Shown piece after piece: positions 55,798-63,665 of a DNA stretch of 64,000 bases. The position numbers and the translations under genes are program-made. A model generated the notes under the pieces. That model was not told where the DNA came from and ran no database searches. It saw only the letters and a list, made by a program, of their open reading frames with translations. This DNA is from Sphaerotilus microaerophilus (GTDB taxonomy: Bacteria > Pseudomonadota > Gammaproteobacteria > Burkholderiales > Burkholderiaceae_C). Position 1 is the stretch's first letter, and every line of letters begins with the position of its first letter. The DNA lies in the NCBI RefSeq assembly GCF_023734135.1, contig NZ_AP025730.1, positions 2,232,001-2,296,000 of the forward strand, given 5' to 3'.

Positions 55798-58776
55798 TCA
55801 GCGCAGCTTGAACTGGACGGTGCTGCCCGGGCCGACGGCCGACGCGGCGGTGTCCGCCGCTGCAGGGGCTGTGGTCGCATCCACCACCGAGCGGGTGATC
55901 AGGATGCGCTCGGGCGGCAGGGTGGCGCCCAGGTGCGCCATCACCGCATCGGCGCGGCGGTCGGCCAGGGCCTGCAGAGCGGGGGCGATGTCGGCCGTTG
56001 GGACCGTGGGGGCCGCTGCCGAGCCCGCCCGTGCGGGCGTGGGGGCAGAGGCCGCCGCCGCCGCGGGCCGGTTGGTGCTGGCCTGCAGGGCTGCGCCATC
56101 GCGCTGCGCGTCGGCATGGCCGGTGGCTTCGAGTTTCAGGCCGGGGCGGTCGGTCAGCTTGGCAGCCAGGGCATCGAGGCGCTCGCGCGCGGCGGGGCTG
56201 AGTTCGGCCGAACCGGGCGCAAAGTCGATCTGCGCGGTCTCACCGCTGTCCCCGCCCATCAGCAGCGCGAAGGGCGCGGTGACGGCCTTCTCCAGCAGGT
56301 TCAGCAGCAGCTTCCAGACGATGCCGCCGACCGAGAACTGCGGGTCGTCGAGCGTGCCGGCCACCGGCAGGTGCAGGTCGATCTCGCCGCGGCGGTTCTT
56401 CAGCAGCGAGACGGCCAGCAGCACGGGCAGCTTGGTCGCTTCGGCGCTCTCGACCGGGTTGCCGAAGGTGAGCTGGTCGAGGAAGAGCTGGTTCTGCGCC
56501 TCCAGCCGGCCCTGGTCGATCTTGTACTGCAGCTTGACCGACAGCGAGCCCTTCTCGATCGCGTAGCCGGCGTAGCGCTCGGCGTAGGTGCTCAGGCGCG
56601 TCAGCGCGATGCCGCGGGCGCTGGCCTCGATGTCGGTGAACAGCCGCGCGCCCAGTGGGTGGATGCGCCCGCCGATGGACAGCGGCGCGCCGTCGTCCAG
56701 CGCACCGGCGATTTTCACGTCGGCGGGCTGCGGCGTGCTGGAACTCAGCGCCGAGACGCTGCCCTGCAGCCGCGTCAGCCGGGCCGAGTAGTTGGGCTTG
56801 ATGAAGGTGTCGCTGAAGTGCACGGCGCCGTCGCGCAGGGCGATGGCCTGCCAGCGGATCTGGTGGGGTGAGGCGGCCGCTGAAGTTGCCACCGGGGTGC
56901 TGGCTGCAGGGGCCGCCTTTGCCGCCGCCGTGCGCGGCGTCGTGATCGACTGCGGCGCGGCCTGCGGGCTGCGCCGGGCGATGTCGGCGACGTTGAGGTG
57001 GCCGTCCGGGTGCAGGATCAGGCGGGCGTTCAGCCCGTTCAGGCCGATGCGGCCCAGGTTGGCTTTCAGGGCGTTGGCCTGCCAGGCCAAGTCCAGCCCG
57101 TCGAAGCCCAGGCGCTGCCAGGCGACGAAGTCGGCGCCGTTGACGCTGTCGAGCGTGCGCAGCCCGCCCACCGCGAGGCGGCCGGCGTAGTGGGCCGCCA
57201 GCGGGGCCTTGGGGGCGTCCGCTGGCTGAGCCAGTTCGAGCCGGCCCTCGGCATCCAGCTGGCCGCCGGCCAGCACCAGGTTGAGCTGCGGCGCGAGGTA
57301 GGGCTGGGCGACGCGCAGGTCGATGCCGGCGAGCTTCAGGGTGGCCTGCACGTCCAGCGGCCGTGCGCGGACCTGGCCTTGCAGGTCGAGCTGGCCGATC
57401 GCCGGCGTCTGGCTCCCGGCCGAGGTGGCGAGGCGGGTCTGCAGCGTGACGCCGATCGGCTGGCCGAGGTCGGCGGAGAGTTTCGACAACGTCAGCTCGG
57501 TCTGCTGCAGCTCGATGCGGGTGGCCGGCTGCACGCTGCGGTCGGTAACGGCGACGCGGCAGGCCACGCAGCGCAGCGTGTCGATCAGCGCGACCAGCGG
57601 CGCGCGGGCGGGGGCAGCGGGCGCCGCAGACGCGGCAGCGGCGGCTGGAGTCGCTTGAACCGCGGGCGGCGGGGCAGCCGCTGTGGCTGATTTCGCGCCG
57701 CACAGGGTCAGCTCGCCGTCGAGCCCGTCGATCTGCACGGTCTTGACGGCGTAGCGCTGCTCCAGCGGCGCCAGGTCCAGTCCGTCGAGCGTCAGGGCCT
57801 GCCAGCGCAGCCGGCTGTCGAGCGGCGCGGCCTGCGCCTGCAGCCCGTGCAGCGCCAGACGGCCGGTGACCTGCAGGCGCGGCGGCTGTGGGGCGGGGCG
57901 GGTCTCGAAGGCGATCTGCAGGTCGCTATCGAGCGTGCCCTGCTGCAGGTCGATGGCCTGCTCGGGCGGCAGCGCGGCCTTCAGCAGCGAGGCCAGCGGT
58001 GCCAGCGGCAGGCCCTGCCAGCGCAGCGCCAGGGTGGCCGGGTGCTGCGCCGCGAAGGGCCGGGCCTGGCCACCCAGGCGCAGCGTGCTGCCGTCCACGG
58101 TGGCGTCGAGCTGCGGCTGCACGTCGATGGCTACGTCGCTGGGCAGGTTGGAGAGGAAGGGCAGGCCGATGGTCAGCGCCTGCACCTCGTGGCGCTGGCC
58201 GAGCGGGGCATCGAGGTAGTGGATGCGCCCGCCTTCGAGGCGCAGGTTGTGCAGCGCGTAGCGGGCCGGCTCGGCGCTGGGCGGGGAGGGCGGCTGCTTC
58301 GCCTGCCAGCCCCGCAGGTGGTCGAGCACGGGCTGGACGTTGTACGGGCCGGTCTCACCGCGCTGGATCCACAGCTCGGGCGCGCGCAGGGTCAGGCGGC
58401 TGACCACAGGCAGGCGCTGCCAGAGCGACTGGGCGGAGAGCTCGACGCTCGCCTCGGCCAGCTGGAACAGGGGTGCGGCCTCAGGGCCGATGCGCAGGCC
58501 CTCGATGCGGGCGGCCAGCGCGAGCGGCTGCAGCTCGATGCGCGCCAGCTTCACCGGCGTGCCCAGTGCCTCGCTGCCCATCTGCTCGATGCGCGGCGCC
58601 AGCCAGCCGGGCAGCCACCAGGTCAGCGCGGCGGCGCTGGCGCCGAGCAGCAGGGCCGTGCCGCCGAGCCCCCAGGCGGCGTAGCGCAGGGCCCGCCGGG
58701 GCCGGGGTGGCGCGGGCGGGCGAAGGGCGGGGGAGGACGCGGGAGACGAGAGCTCGTTCGGAGGCAGGTCGGTCAT
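55798..58776 (-). CDS. AsmA-like DUF748 protein with OmpA-like C-terminus
   Basis: A 992-residue envelope protein anchored by one N-terminal TM helix (YAAWGLGGTALLLGASAAAL, about 32-51). The long periplasmic part carries repeated AsmA/DUF748-type beta strands: APRIEQMGSEALGTPVKLAR, GPYNVQPVLDHLRGW, VRDRPLDVQATLKLAGIDL-like segments, and FSDTFIKPNYSARLTRLQGS (about 660). The C-terminus has an OmpA-like pattern, IDFAPGSAELSPAARERLDA (about 855-875) and GHADAQRDGAALQ. AsmA-like proteins bridge the envelope for lipid transport or assembly; DUF748 members are poorly characterised. ATG 58776 begins MTDLPPNELSSPAS, preceded by no stronger start. Several Ala/Pro-rich linkers are present. Confidence 0.88.
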   Translation of the reverse strand: MTDLPPNELSSPASSPALRPPAPPRPRRALRYAAWGLGGTALLLGASAAALTWWLPGWLAPRIEQMGSEALGTPVKLARIELQPLALAARIEGLRIGPEAAPLFQLAEASVELSAQSLWQRLPVVSRLTLRAPELWIQRGETGPYNVQPVLDHLRGWQAKQPPSPPSAEPARYALHNLRLEGGRIHYLDAPLGQRHEVQALTIGLPFLSNLPSDVAIDVQPQLDATVDGSTLRLGGQARPFAAQHPATLALRWQGLPLAPLASLLKAALPPEQAIDLQQGTLDSDLQIAFETRPAPQPPRLQVTGRLALHGLQAQAAPLDSRLRWQALTLDGLDLAPLEQRYAVKTVQIDGLDGELTLCGAKSATAAAPPPAVQATPAAAAASAAPAAPARAPLVALIDTLRCVACRVAVTDRSVQPATRIELQQTELTLSKLSADLGQPIGVTLQTRLATSAGSQTPAIGQLDLQGQVRARPLDVQATLKLAGIDLRVAQPYLAPQLNLVLAGGQLDAEGRLELAQPADAPKAPLAAHYAGRLAVGGLRTLDSVNGADFVAWQRLGFDGLDLAWQANALKANLGRIGLNGLNARLILHPDGHLNVADIARRSPQAAPQSITTPRTAAAKAAPAASTPVATSAAASPHQIRWQAIALRDGAVHFSDTFIKPNYSARLTRLQGSVSALSSSTPQPADVKIAGALDDGAPLSIGGRIHPLGARLFTDIEASARGIALTRLSTYAERYAGYAIEKGSLSVKLQYKIDQGRLEAQNQLFLDQLTFGNPVESAEATKLPVLLAVSLLKNRRGEIDLHLPVAGTLDDPQFSVGGIVWKLLLNLLEKAVTAPFALLMGGDSGETAQIDFAPGSAELSPAARERLDALAAKLTDRPGLKLEATGHADAQRDGAALQASTNRPAAAAASAPTPARAGSAAAPTVPTADIAPALQALADRRADAVMAHLGATLPPERILITRSVVDATTAPAAADTAASAVGPGSTVQFKLR

Positions 58777-59045
58777 GCGGGCAAGGTGGGGCCAGGCAGG
58801 CAGTGGAGCGCCGATCGTAAGCGGGGGCCCGCCTGCCCATGTGTCCGCATGCTTTTCAGGGCCGTCGGGCCAGGCGGGCTCGTTCGTGATGTCCTGCCGA
58901 TCTGGCCTGTCACTTTGGCAGGCTGGCCTGCCGAGCTGGCAGGCGCGTCGGGCGGGCCAGCGCGCCAAGTCCTTGATTTGGCGAGGGAGGTACCCCGTGG
59001 GGTTGTCGGCACGCCGCTTGCAGTACAGAGGGCAGGAGGGTGAGC

Positions 59046-59414
59046 ATGTCTTGCAGACCTTGGAGGGTTGGAATGGCGCTGCTGGCGGGTCTGCTGACCG
59101 GCTTGGCGGTGCAGGCACAGGCGGTCGATGCACCGGTGGCCGGTGCATCCGTGGCCGGTGCATCCGTGGCGGGTGCGCCCGTGGCCGGCCTGCAACCGGA
59201 TCGACGGCCGGCGGCCGCGCCGCGCCTGTCTGCGGTGGTGGCCGACGTGGCGCTCAAGCAGCGCCGGCTCGCGGGCATCAGCCAGCCCTGGCCGGGCAAC
59301 GTCGAGCGCATCGCCGAGCAGGGCGCCTGGTTCTCGCCGATGTTCGCCCCCGGCATGACCGGGCGCTACGACCTGCGCGGGCTGCACCCACCGTCTGCGG
59401 CAGGAAGGCCCTGA
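59046..59414 (+). CDS. Small exported protein with VAGAS repeats, 122 aa
   Basis: An exported protein of unknown function. The leader GMALLAGLLTGLAVQAQA ends in AxA; a 15-base tandem repeat encodes VAGASVAGASVAGAPVAG; the rest contains LSAVVADVALKQRRLAGISQ and RIAEQGAWFSPMFAPGMTGR. AGGAGG stands 6 bases before ATG 59046. It is the first gene of the plus-strand respiratory cluster; the following gene starts 140 bases later. The gap 59415-59553 contains AGGGCCCTGTGGCCCACATG-type palindromes and TTGATCGATCGAT (59530-59542), which shares only one half with the FNR consensus. Confidence 0.7.
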   Translation: MSCRPWRVGMALLAGLLTGLAVQAQAVDAPVAGASVAGASVAGAPVAGLQPDRRPAAAPRLSAVVADVALKQRRLAGISQPWPGNVERIAEQGAWFSPMFAPGMTGRYDLRGLHPPSAAGRP

Positions 59415-59553
59415 GCGCCTTGCCGCCATCACCCGTTCACGGCGGGGCGGACCCACGTCCGACCTGCCCTGAGAGAGCCCGCGTGCAACGACACGACGGG
59501 CATGAAGAGGGCCCTGTGGCCCACATGTGTTGATCGATCGATACGGAGAAATC

Positions 59554-60099
59554 ATGATGCAAATCAGCAAAGTCGCCGCTGCTCTGACGGTGTTGGCCGC
59601 CCTCGCTTCGTCCGCCTACGCCCAGCAGGCTGGCATGGAAGGCCAGAAGGGCATGTCCGGGATGTCGGGCATGCAGGGCCAGAAGGGCATGTCGGGCATG
59701 GAAGGCCAGAAGGGCATGTCGGGCATGTCCGGCATGGAAGGCCAAAAGGGCATGAGCGGTATGTCCGGCATGGAAGGCCAGAAGGGCATGAGCGGTATGT
59801 CCGGCATGCAGGGCCAGAAGGGCATGTCTGGCATGGAAGGCCAGAAGGGCATGTCCGGCATGGCCGGCATGGAAGGCAAGACCAAGGCCAAGAAGGCGAA
59901 GAAGGCCAAGAAGGCCGACCAGCAAGGCATGAGCGGCATGTCCGGTATGGAAGGCCAGAAGGGCATGTCCGGGATGTCGGGCATGGAAGGTCAGAAGGGC
60001 ATGTCCGGCATGAGCGGCATGCAGGGCCAAAAGGGCATGAGCGGCATGTCGGGGATGGAAGGCCAGAAGGGCATGTCCGGCATGGAAGGCAAGAAGTGA
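59554..60099 (+). CDS. Exported Met-rich collagen-like (Gly-X-Y) repeat protein
   Basis: A 181-residue secreted protein. Signal peptide KVAAALTVLAALASSAYAQQ (cleaved about residue 23), then 28 perfect Gly-X-Y triplets, a basic break (TKAKKAKKAKKADQQ, about 111-124) and 19 more triplets to the end. Triplets are almost only GMS, GME, GQK, GMQ; Met fills the X position in 34 of 47 and there is no Pro. About one residue in five is Met. Collagen-like triple helices normally rely on Pro; here Met/Gln/Lys/Glu pairs would have to stabilise it, or the chain is disordered. Met-rich periplasmic proteins can bind Cu(I) or absorb oxidants. GGAG stands 5 bases before ATG 59554 (8 before ATG 59557). It precedes a multiheme cytochrome and a DmsA-like enzyme. 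Confidence 0.85.
   Translation: MMQISKVAAALTVLAALASSAYAQQAGMEGQKGMSGMSGMQGQKGMSGMEGQKGMSGMSGMEGQKGMSGMSGMEGQKGMSGMSGMQGQKGMSGMEGQKGMSGMAGMEGKTKAKKAKKAKKADQQGMSGMSGMEGQKGMSGMSGMEGQKGMSGMSGMQGQKGMSGMSGMEGQKGMSGMEGKK
59632..60096. repeat. Tandem 9-/18-/27-base repeats encoding Gly-X-Y triplets
   Basis: Near-identical units such as GGCATGTCCGGCATGGAA and GGCCAGAAGGGCATG recur through the coding region, interrupted once at about 59881-59925 by an AAG-rich stretch. The units differ at synonymous positions, so the array is old enough to have diverged but still prone to slippage and recombination. Long open frames on all other frames are by-products of the repeat. Confidence 0.85.
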
Positions 60100-60113
60100 T
60101 TGCCTGACGAGCG

Positions 60114-60171
60114 GTGTGGCGCCGGCCCGGTGTCGGCGCCACACTGCGGGCGGAGGGCTTCGGCCCTCCGC
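60114..60171 (+). terminator. Two consecutive perfect hairpins after the Met-rich gene
   Basis: GTGTGGCGCCG/CGGCGCCACAC (60114-60144, 11-bp stem) and GCGGAGGGC/GCCCTCCGC with a TTCG tetraloop (60150-60171). No U-run follows. They lie 15 bases past the Met-rich stop and 43 before the cytochrome gene, a layout that protects the upstream mRNA and reduces read-through. Confidence 0.6.
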
Positions 60172-60213
60172 GCCATCGCGGCCGCTGCCGCAAACCCTGT
60201 CCCGAGTTCCCCC

Positions 60214-61035
60214 ATGAGTTCCCTTGTCGTGCTGCGGCGATTGGCCGTGACGGTGCTGGCCGCTGTCGGGCTGCTCGCATCCGCCCAGGCTGCCGAAACC
60301 GCCTCCGCCGCCCCGGCGCCGACCGACTACCAACGCGCCCGCTACGACGCGATCCATTTCAAGCCGGCGATCGACCGGGCCACCGACGCCCAGTGCCTGG
60401 CCTGCCACGCCGAGGTGCTCCGGCCCTCCGTGCGCGCCACCTCGCCGGCCGGCCTGAAGGCCGCGACCGCGAAGGCCTGGTACCAGCAGACCTCCACCTA
60501 CAGTGGCGAGCAGGACACCTTCCACCGCCGCCACCTCACGACTGCGTTCGCCAAGGAGGTGATGGCCCTGCGCTGCACCACCTGCCACCAGGGCAACGAC
60601 CCGCGCGACGAGAACCCCTGGAGCTCGGCCACCTCGGCGCGAGCCGGCGGCGACTTCACGCTGCGCAAGATGGTCGCGCCCGAGAAGACCTGCCTCAAGT
60701 GCCACGGCCAGATGAACTACACCGTGATGGGCCTGCCCGAGCCCTGGCACCGCAGCCGCGAGATGTTCCAGAACAACTGCCTGCTGTGCCACGCCAACAT
60801 CCGTACGGTGCGCCACCAGGTCAACTACCTCAACGCCGCCGCCATCGAGGCCGCAGGCGCCAAGAGCAGCGACACCTGCTATGGCTGCCACGGCGGCCGG
60901 GCCTGGTACCGCACGAACTACCCCTATGCGCGCCATGCCTGGCCGGGCATGGACCCCGCCGTGCCGGACTGGGCCAAGGGCCGCCCGACGGAGTCCGAGC
61001 TGCGTTTCGTCAGCGATCTGCTGGCCAAGCCCTGA
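60214..61035 (+). CDS. Pentaheme c-type cytochrome
   Basis: A 273-residue periplasmic multiheme protein. Signal peptide RRLAVTVLAAVGLLASAQAA (about 8-27) and five CxxCH heme sites: CLACH (about 67), CTTCH (about 129), CLKCH (about 165), CLLCH (about 191) and CYGCH (about 226). Extra His residues (HRRHLTTAF, HRSREMF, VRHQVNYL) could give bis-His ligation. It resembles multiheme electron carriers found next to DMSO-reductase-family enzymes and probably passes electrons between the molybdoenzyme and a quinone or other carrier. ATG 60214 is the only start before the signal peptide. The molybdoenzyme gene follows by 30 bases. Confidence 0.92.
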   Translation: MSSLVVLRRLAVTVLAAVGLLASAQAAETASAAPAPTDYQRARYDAIHFKPAIDRATDAQCLACHAEVLRPSVRATSPAGLKAATAKAWYQQTSTYSGEQDTFHRRHLTTAFAKEVMALRCTTCHQGNDPRDENPWSSATSARAGGDFTLRKMVAPEKTCLKCHGQMNYTVMGLPEPWHRSREMFQNNCLLCHANIRTVRHQVNYLNAAAIEAAGAKSSDTCYGCHGGRAWYRTNYPYARHAWPGMDPAVPDWAKGRPTESELRFVSDLLAKP

Positions 61036-61065
61036 ACGGATGCTGAACGAACGGCAGGACGCGAC

Positions 61066-63654
61066 ATGAACGACAACAACGACTCCCCCACGCTCGCCGC
61101 CGCGGTGGCCGGTGCCGCCGCCGCCGACCGGCGCGACTTCCTCAAGCTCGTCGGTGCCGCCGGCCTGGTGAGCGCCGCCGGCGCGGTGCCGGAGAAGGCG
61201 CAGGCCTTCGCCTACGAGCCCTATCCGACCGACGACCAGCTGACCACCGTGGGCACCTCCTGCGCGCACAACTGCGGCTCGCGCCACATGCTGGTCGCGC
61301 ACAAGCAGGGCGACGTGATCGTGCGCCTGTCCACCGACGACGGCCGCTACCAGAAGGGCGGCTTCTTCGGCAAGGACACCGAGGCCGAGCCGCAGCTGCG
61401 CGCCTGCCTGCGCGGGCGCAGCTACCGCTCGCGGCTGTACTCGCCCGAGCGCCTGCTCTACCCGATGCTGCGCGTGGGTGAGCGCGGCTCCGGCCAGTTC
61501 AAGCGCGTGAGCTGGGACGAGGCGCTGGACTTCGTCGCCAGGAAGATGACGCAGCTGAAGCGGGACTACGGCCCGACCGCGCTGCTTGACCAGAGCTATG
61601 CCGGTGCGAGCTACGGCGTGCTGCACAAGAGCGACCAGATCGAGGGGCTGCTGGGCCGCTTCCTGGGCATGTTCGGCTGCCGCACCAACTCCTGGAGCGT
61701 GCCGAGCTATCAGGGCACCACCTTCTCCAGCCGCATCACCTTCGGCACCATCGAGGACGGCAACGAGGACGACGCCTTTGCGCACTCCAAGCTGATCATC
61801 ATGTGGGGCTGGAACCCGGCCTACACCTTCCACGGCGGCAACACCTTCTACTACATGCGGCTGGCCAAGCAGCGCGGCTGCAAGTTCGTGCTGGTCGACC
61901 CGCAGTACACCGACTCGGCGGCGGTCTACGACGCCTGGTGGATCCCCATCAAGCCCAACACCGACGCGGCCATGATGGCCGGCATGGCCCACACGATCTT
62001 CAGCGAGAAGCTGCAGGACCAGGCCTTCATCGACAAGTTCGTGCTCGGCATGGACCGGCGCACGATGCCCAAAGAACACGCGGGCGCGGAGAACTTCAAG
62101 GACTACATCCTGGGCAAGACGGACGGCGTGCCCAAGACGGCCGAGTGGGCCGCGGCCATCTGTGGCGTGAGCGCGGCCGACATCCGCAAGCTCGCGCGCC
62201 TGTACGCCACCACCAAGCCCGCGGCGCTGAAGGCCAGCTGGGCGCCGGGGCGGGCCAGCTACGGCGAGCAGTACAACCGCATGGCCGCGGCATTGCAGGC
62301 CATGACCGGCAACATCGGCAAGCTCGGCGGCAGCGCCGAGGGGGTGGGCAAGGCCTGGCACTCCGAGTCGACCGCCTACCCCTACGACGACAACGCCAAC
62401 ATCTGGTTCGGCTCGATCAAGTCCGACCGCTGGGCGCACTGCGTGCTGAACTACCCCAACGTCAAGCGCGAGGAGGTCGGCCTCTGGCCGCGCGACGACG
62501 AGCTCGACGGCAGGATCCCCAACATCAAGGGCATCTTCTGGCAGGGCTCGGACTGGTTCAACCAGCTCACCAACATCAACAAGGAAATCGAGGCGATCCG
62601 CAAGCTGGAGTTGGTGGTGTGCATGGACGCCACCATCACGCCCTCGGGCCTGTGGGCCGATGTGCTGCTGCCGATTGCCACGCACTTCGAGCGCCATGAC
62701 GTGGCGCTGCCCTGGTACAAGGGCCACTACTACATCCACCGGCCCAAGGTCATCGAGCCGCTGGGCGAATCGAAGACCGACTTCCAGGTCTTCACCGAGC
62801 TGGCCTACCGGCTCGAAGCACTGGCGCCCGGTGACGCCAAGCTCAAGGACTTCGGCCCGCGCTACAACCCGCGCGCCACCCGGGATTACTTCAAGAACGA
62901 GGTGTCGGATCAGGTCGACGAGGCCTACCTCGTCGCCTGGTGGAAGAAGGTGCAGGACCACCAGGGCGTGACGATGAGCTGGGCCGACTTCAAGAAGCAC
63001 GGCGTCTACAAGTTCACCTTCAAGCAGCCGCTGGTGGCCTTCCGCGACCAGATCGAGAAGGGCGAGCCCTTCGAGACCGGCTCGGGCAAGATCGAGATCT
63101 TCAGCCCCTACCTGGCCGGCATCACCGACTGGACCAAGACGCAGTACGGCTACCCGATCCCGGCGATCCCGAAGTGGATCGAGCCCTTCGAGTCGCTCAA
63201 CCACCCGAAGGCGAAGCAGTTCCCCTTCCACCTGATCACGCCGCACCCGCGCGAGCGCACGCATTCGATCTATCACAACATTCCCTGGCTGCGCGAGACC
63301 TGCACCCAGGAAGTGACGATCAACGCCAGCGACGCCAAGCGCCTGGGCCTGCAGACCGGCGACACGGTGGAGGTCTTCAACGACCGCGGTCGCTGCGTCG
63401 TGCCGGTCTACGTGACCGAGCGCGTGCTGCCCGGCGTGGCGGTGCTCTACGAGGGCGCCTGGATGGACCGCGACGCCAACGGGGTGGACCGTGCCGGCAA
63501 CCCGGACTTCCTGACGCTGGACGAGCCCAGCCCCGCTGGCGCGTTTGCCTACAACACCATCCTGGTCGACATCCGCCGGACCGACTTGGCCCACAAGCCG
63601 GGCTGGGACCAGCTGGGCACCGCCCGTTCGGCCGTGTTCCGCCGCGACTACTGA
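61066..63654 (+). CDS. DMSO-reductase-family molybdopterin oxidoreductase, DmsA-like
   Basis: An 862-residue bis-MGD enzyme exported by Tat (ADRRDFLKLVGAAGLVSAAG, about 23-42). The 4Fe-4S motif reads SCAHNCGSRHMLVAH with a later RACLRGRS: Cys, Cys, His, Cys, so the third ligand of the usual C-x3-C-x3-C is His. DmsA-type features follow: RVSWDEALDFVARKM, a probable Mo-ligand Ser in NSWSVPSYQG (about 212), LIIMWGWNPAYTFHGGNTFY, VLVDPQYTDSAAVYDAWWIP, and the C-terminal MGD lid (ITPHPRERTHSIYHNIPWL). Closest in layout to DmsA; whether it reduces S-/N-oxides or oxidises a sulfur compound cannot be told. ATG 61066 precedes the Tat motif by 22 residues. Confidence 0.92.
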   Translation: MNDNNDSPTLAAAVAGAAAADRRDFLKLVGAAGLVSAAGAVPEKAQAFAYEPYPTDDQLTTVGTSCAHNCGSRHMLVAHKQGDVIVRLSTDDGRYQKGGFFGKDTEAEPQLRACLRGRSYRSRLYSPERLLYPMLRVGERGSGQFKRVSWDEALDFVARKMTQLKRDYGPTALLDQSYAGASYGVLHKSDQIEGLLGRFLGMFGCRTNSWSVPSYQGTTFSSRITFGTIEDGNEDDAFAHSKLIIMWGWNPAYTFHGGNTFYYMRLAKQRGCKFVLVDPQYTDSAAVYDAWWIPIKPNTDAAMMAGMAHTIFSEKLQDQAFIDKFVLGMDRRTMPKEHAGAENFKDYILGKTDGVPKTAEWAAAICGVSAADIRKLARLYATTKPAALKASWAPGRASYGEQYNRMAAALQAMTGNIGKLGGSAEGVGKAWHSESTAYPYDDNANIWFGSIKSDRWAHCVLNYPNVKREEVGLWPRDDELDGRIPNIKGIFWQGSDWFNQLTNINKEIEAIRKLELVVCMDATITPSGLWADVLLPIATHFERHDVALPWYKGHYYIHRPKVIEPLGESKTDFQVFTELAYRLEALAPGDAKLKDFGPRYNPRATRDYFKNEVSDQVDEAYLVAWWKKVQDHQGVTMSWADFKKHGVYKFTFKQPLVAFRDQIEKGEPFETGSGKIEIFSPYLAGITDWTKTQYGYPIPAIPKWIEPFESLNHPKAKQFPFHLITPHPRERTHSIYHNIPWLRETCTQEVTINASDAKRLGLQTGDTVEVFNDRGRCVVPVYVTERVLPGVAVLYEGAWMDRDANGVDRAGNPDFLTLDEPSPAGAFAYNTILVDIRRTDLAHKPGWDQLGTARSAVFRRDY

Positions 63655-63665
63655 GGTGACCGACC

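Noticed and set aside
59530..59542. FNR box TTGATCGATCGAT before the Met-rich gene
   Set aside because: Only the left half matches TTGAT-N4-ATCAA; the right half is CGATA, so it is not called.
59502..60107. Second-frame plus-strand repeat protein (Gly-His-Glu/Arg units) over the Met-rich gene
   Set aside because: Frame-shifted by-product of the repeat; it lacks a signal peptide, while the Met-rich frame has a ribosome site, signal peptide and stop.
59437..63594. A 1385-codon minus-strand open frame across the molybdoenzyme region
   Set aside because: It mirrors the codon structure of the plus-strand genes, contains only low-complexity His/Leu/Val/Gly and repeat sequence, and has no family features, whereas the plus strand has full DmsA motifs and heme sites.
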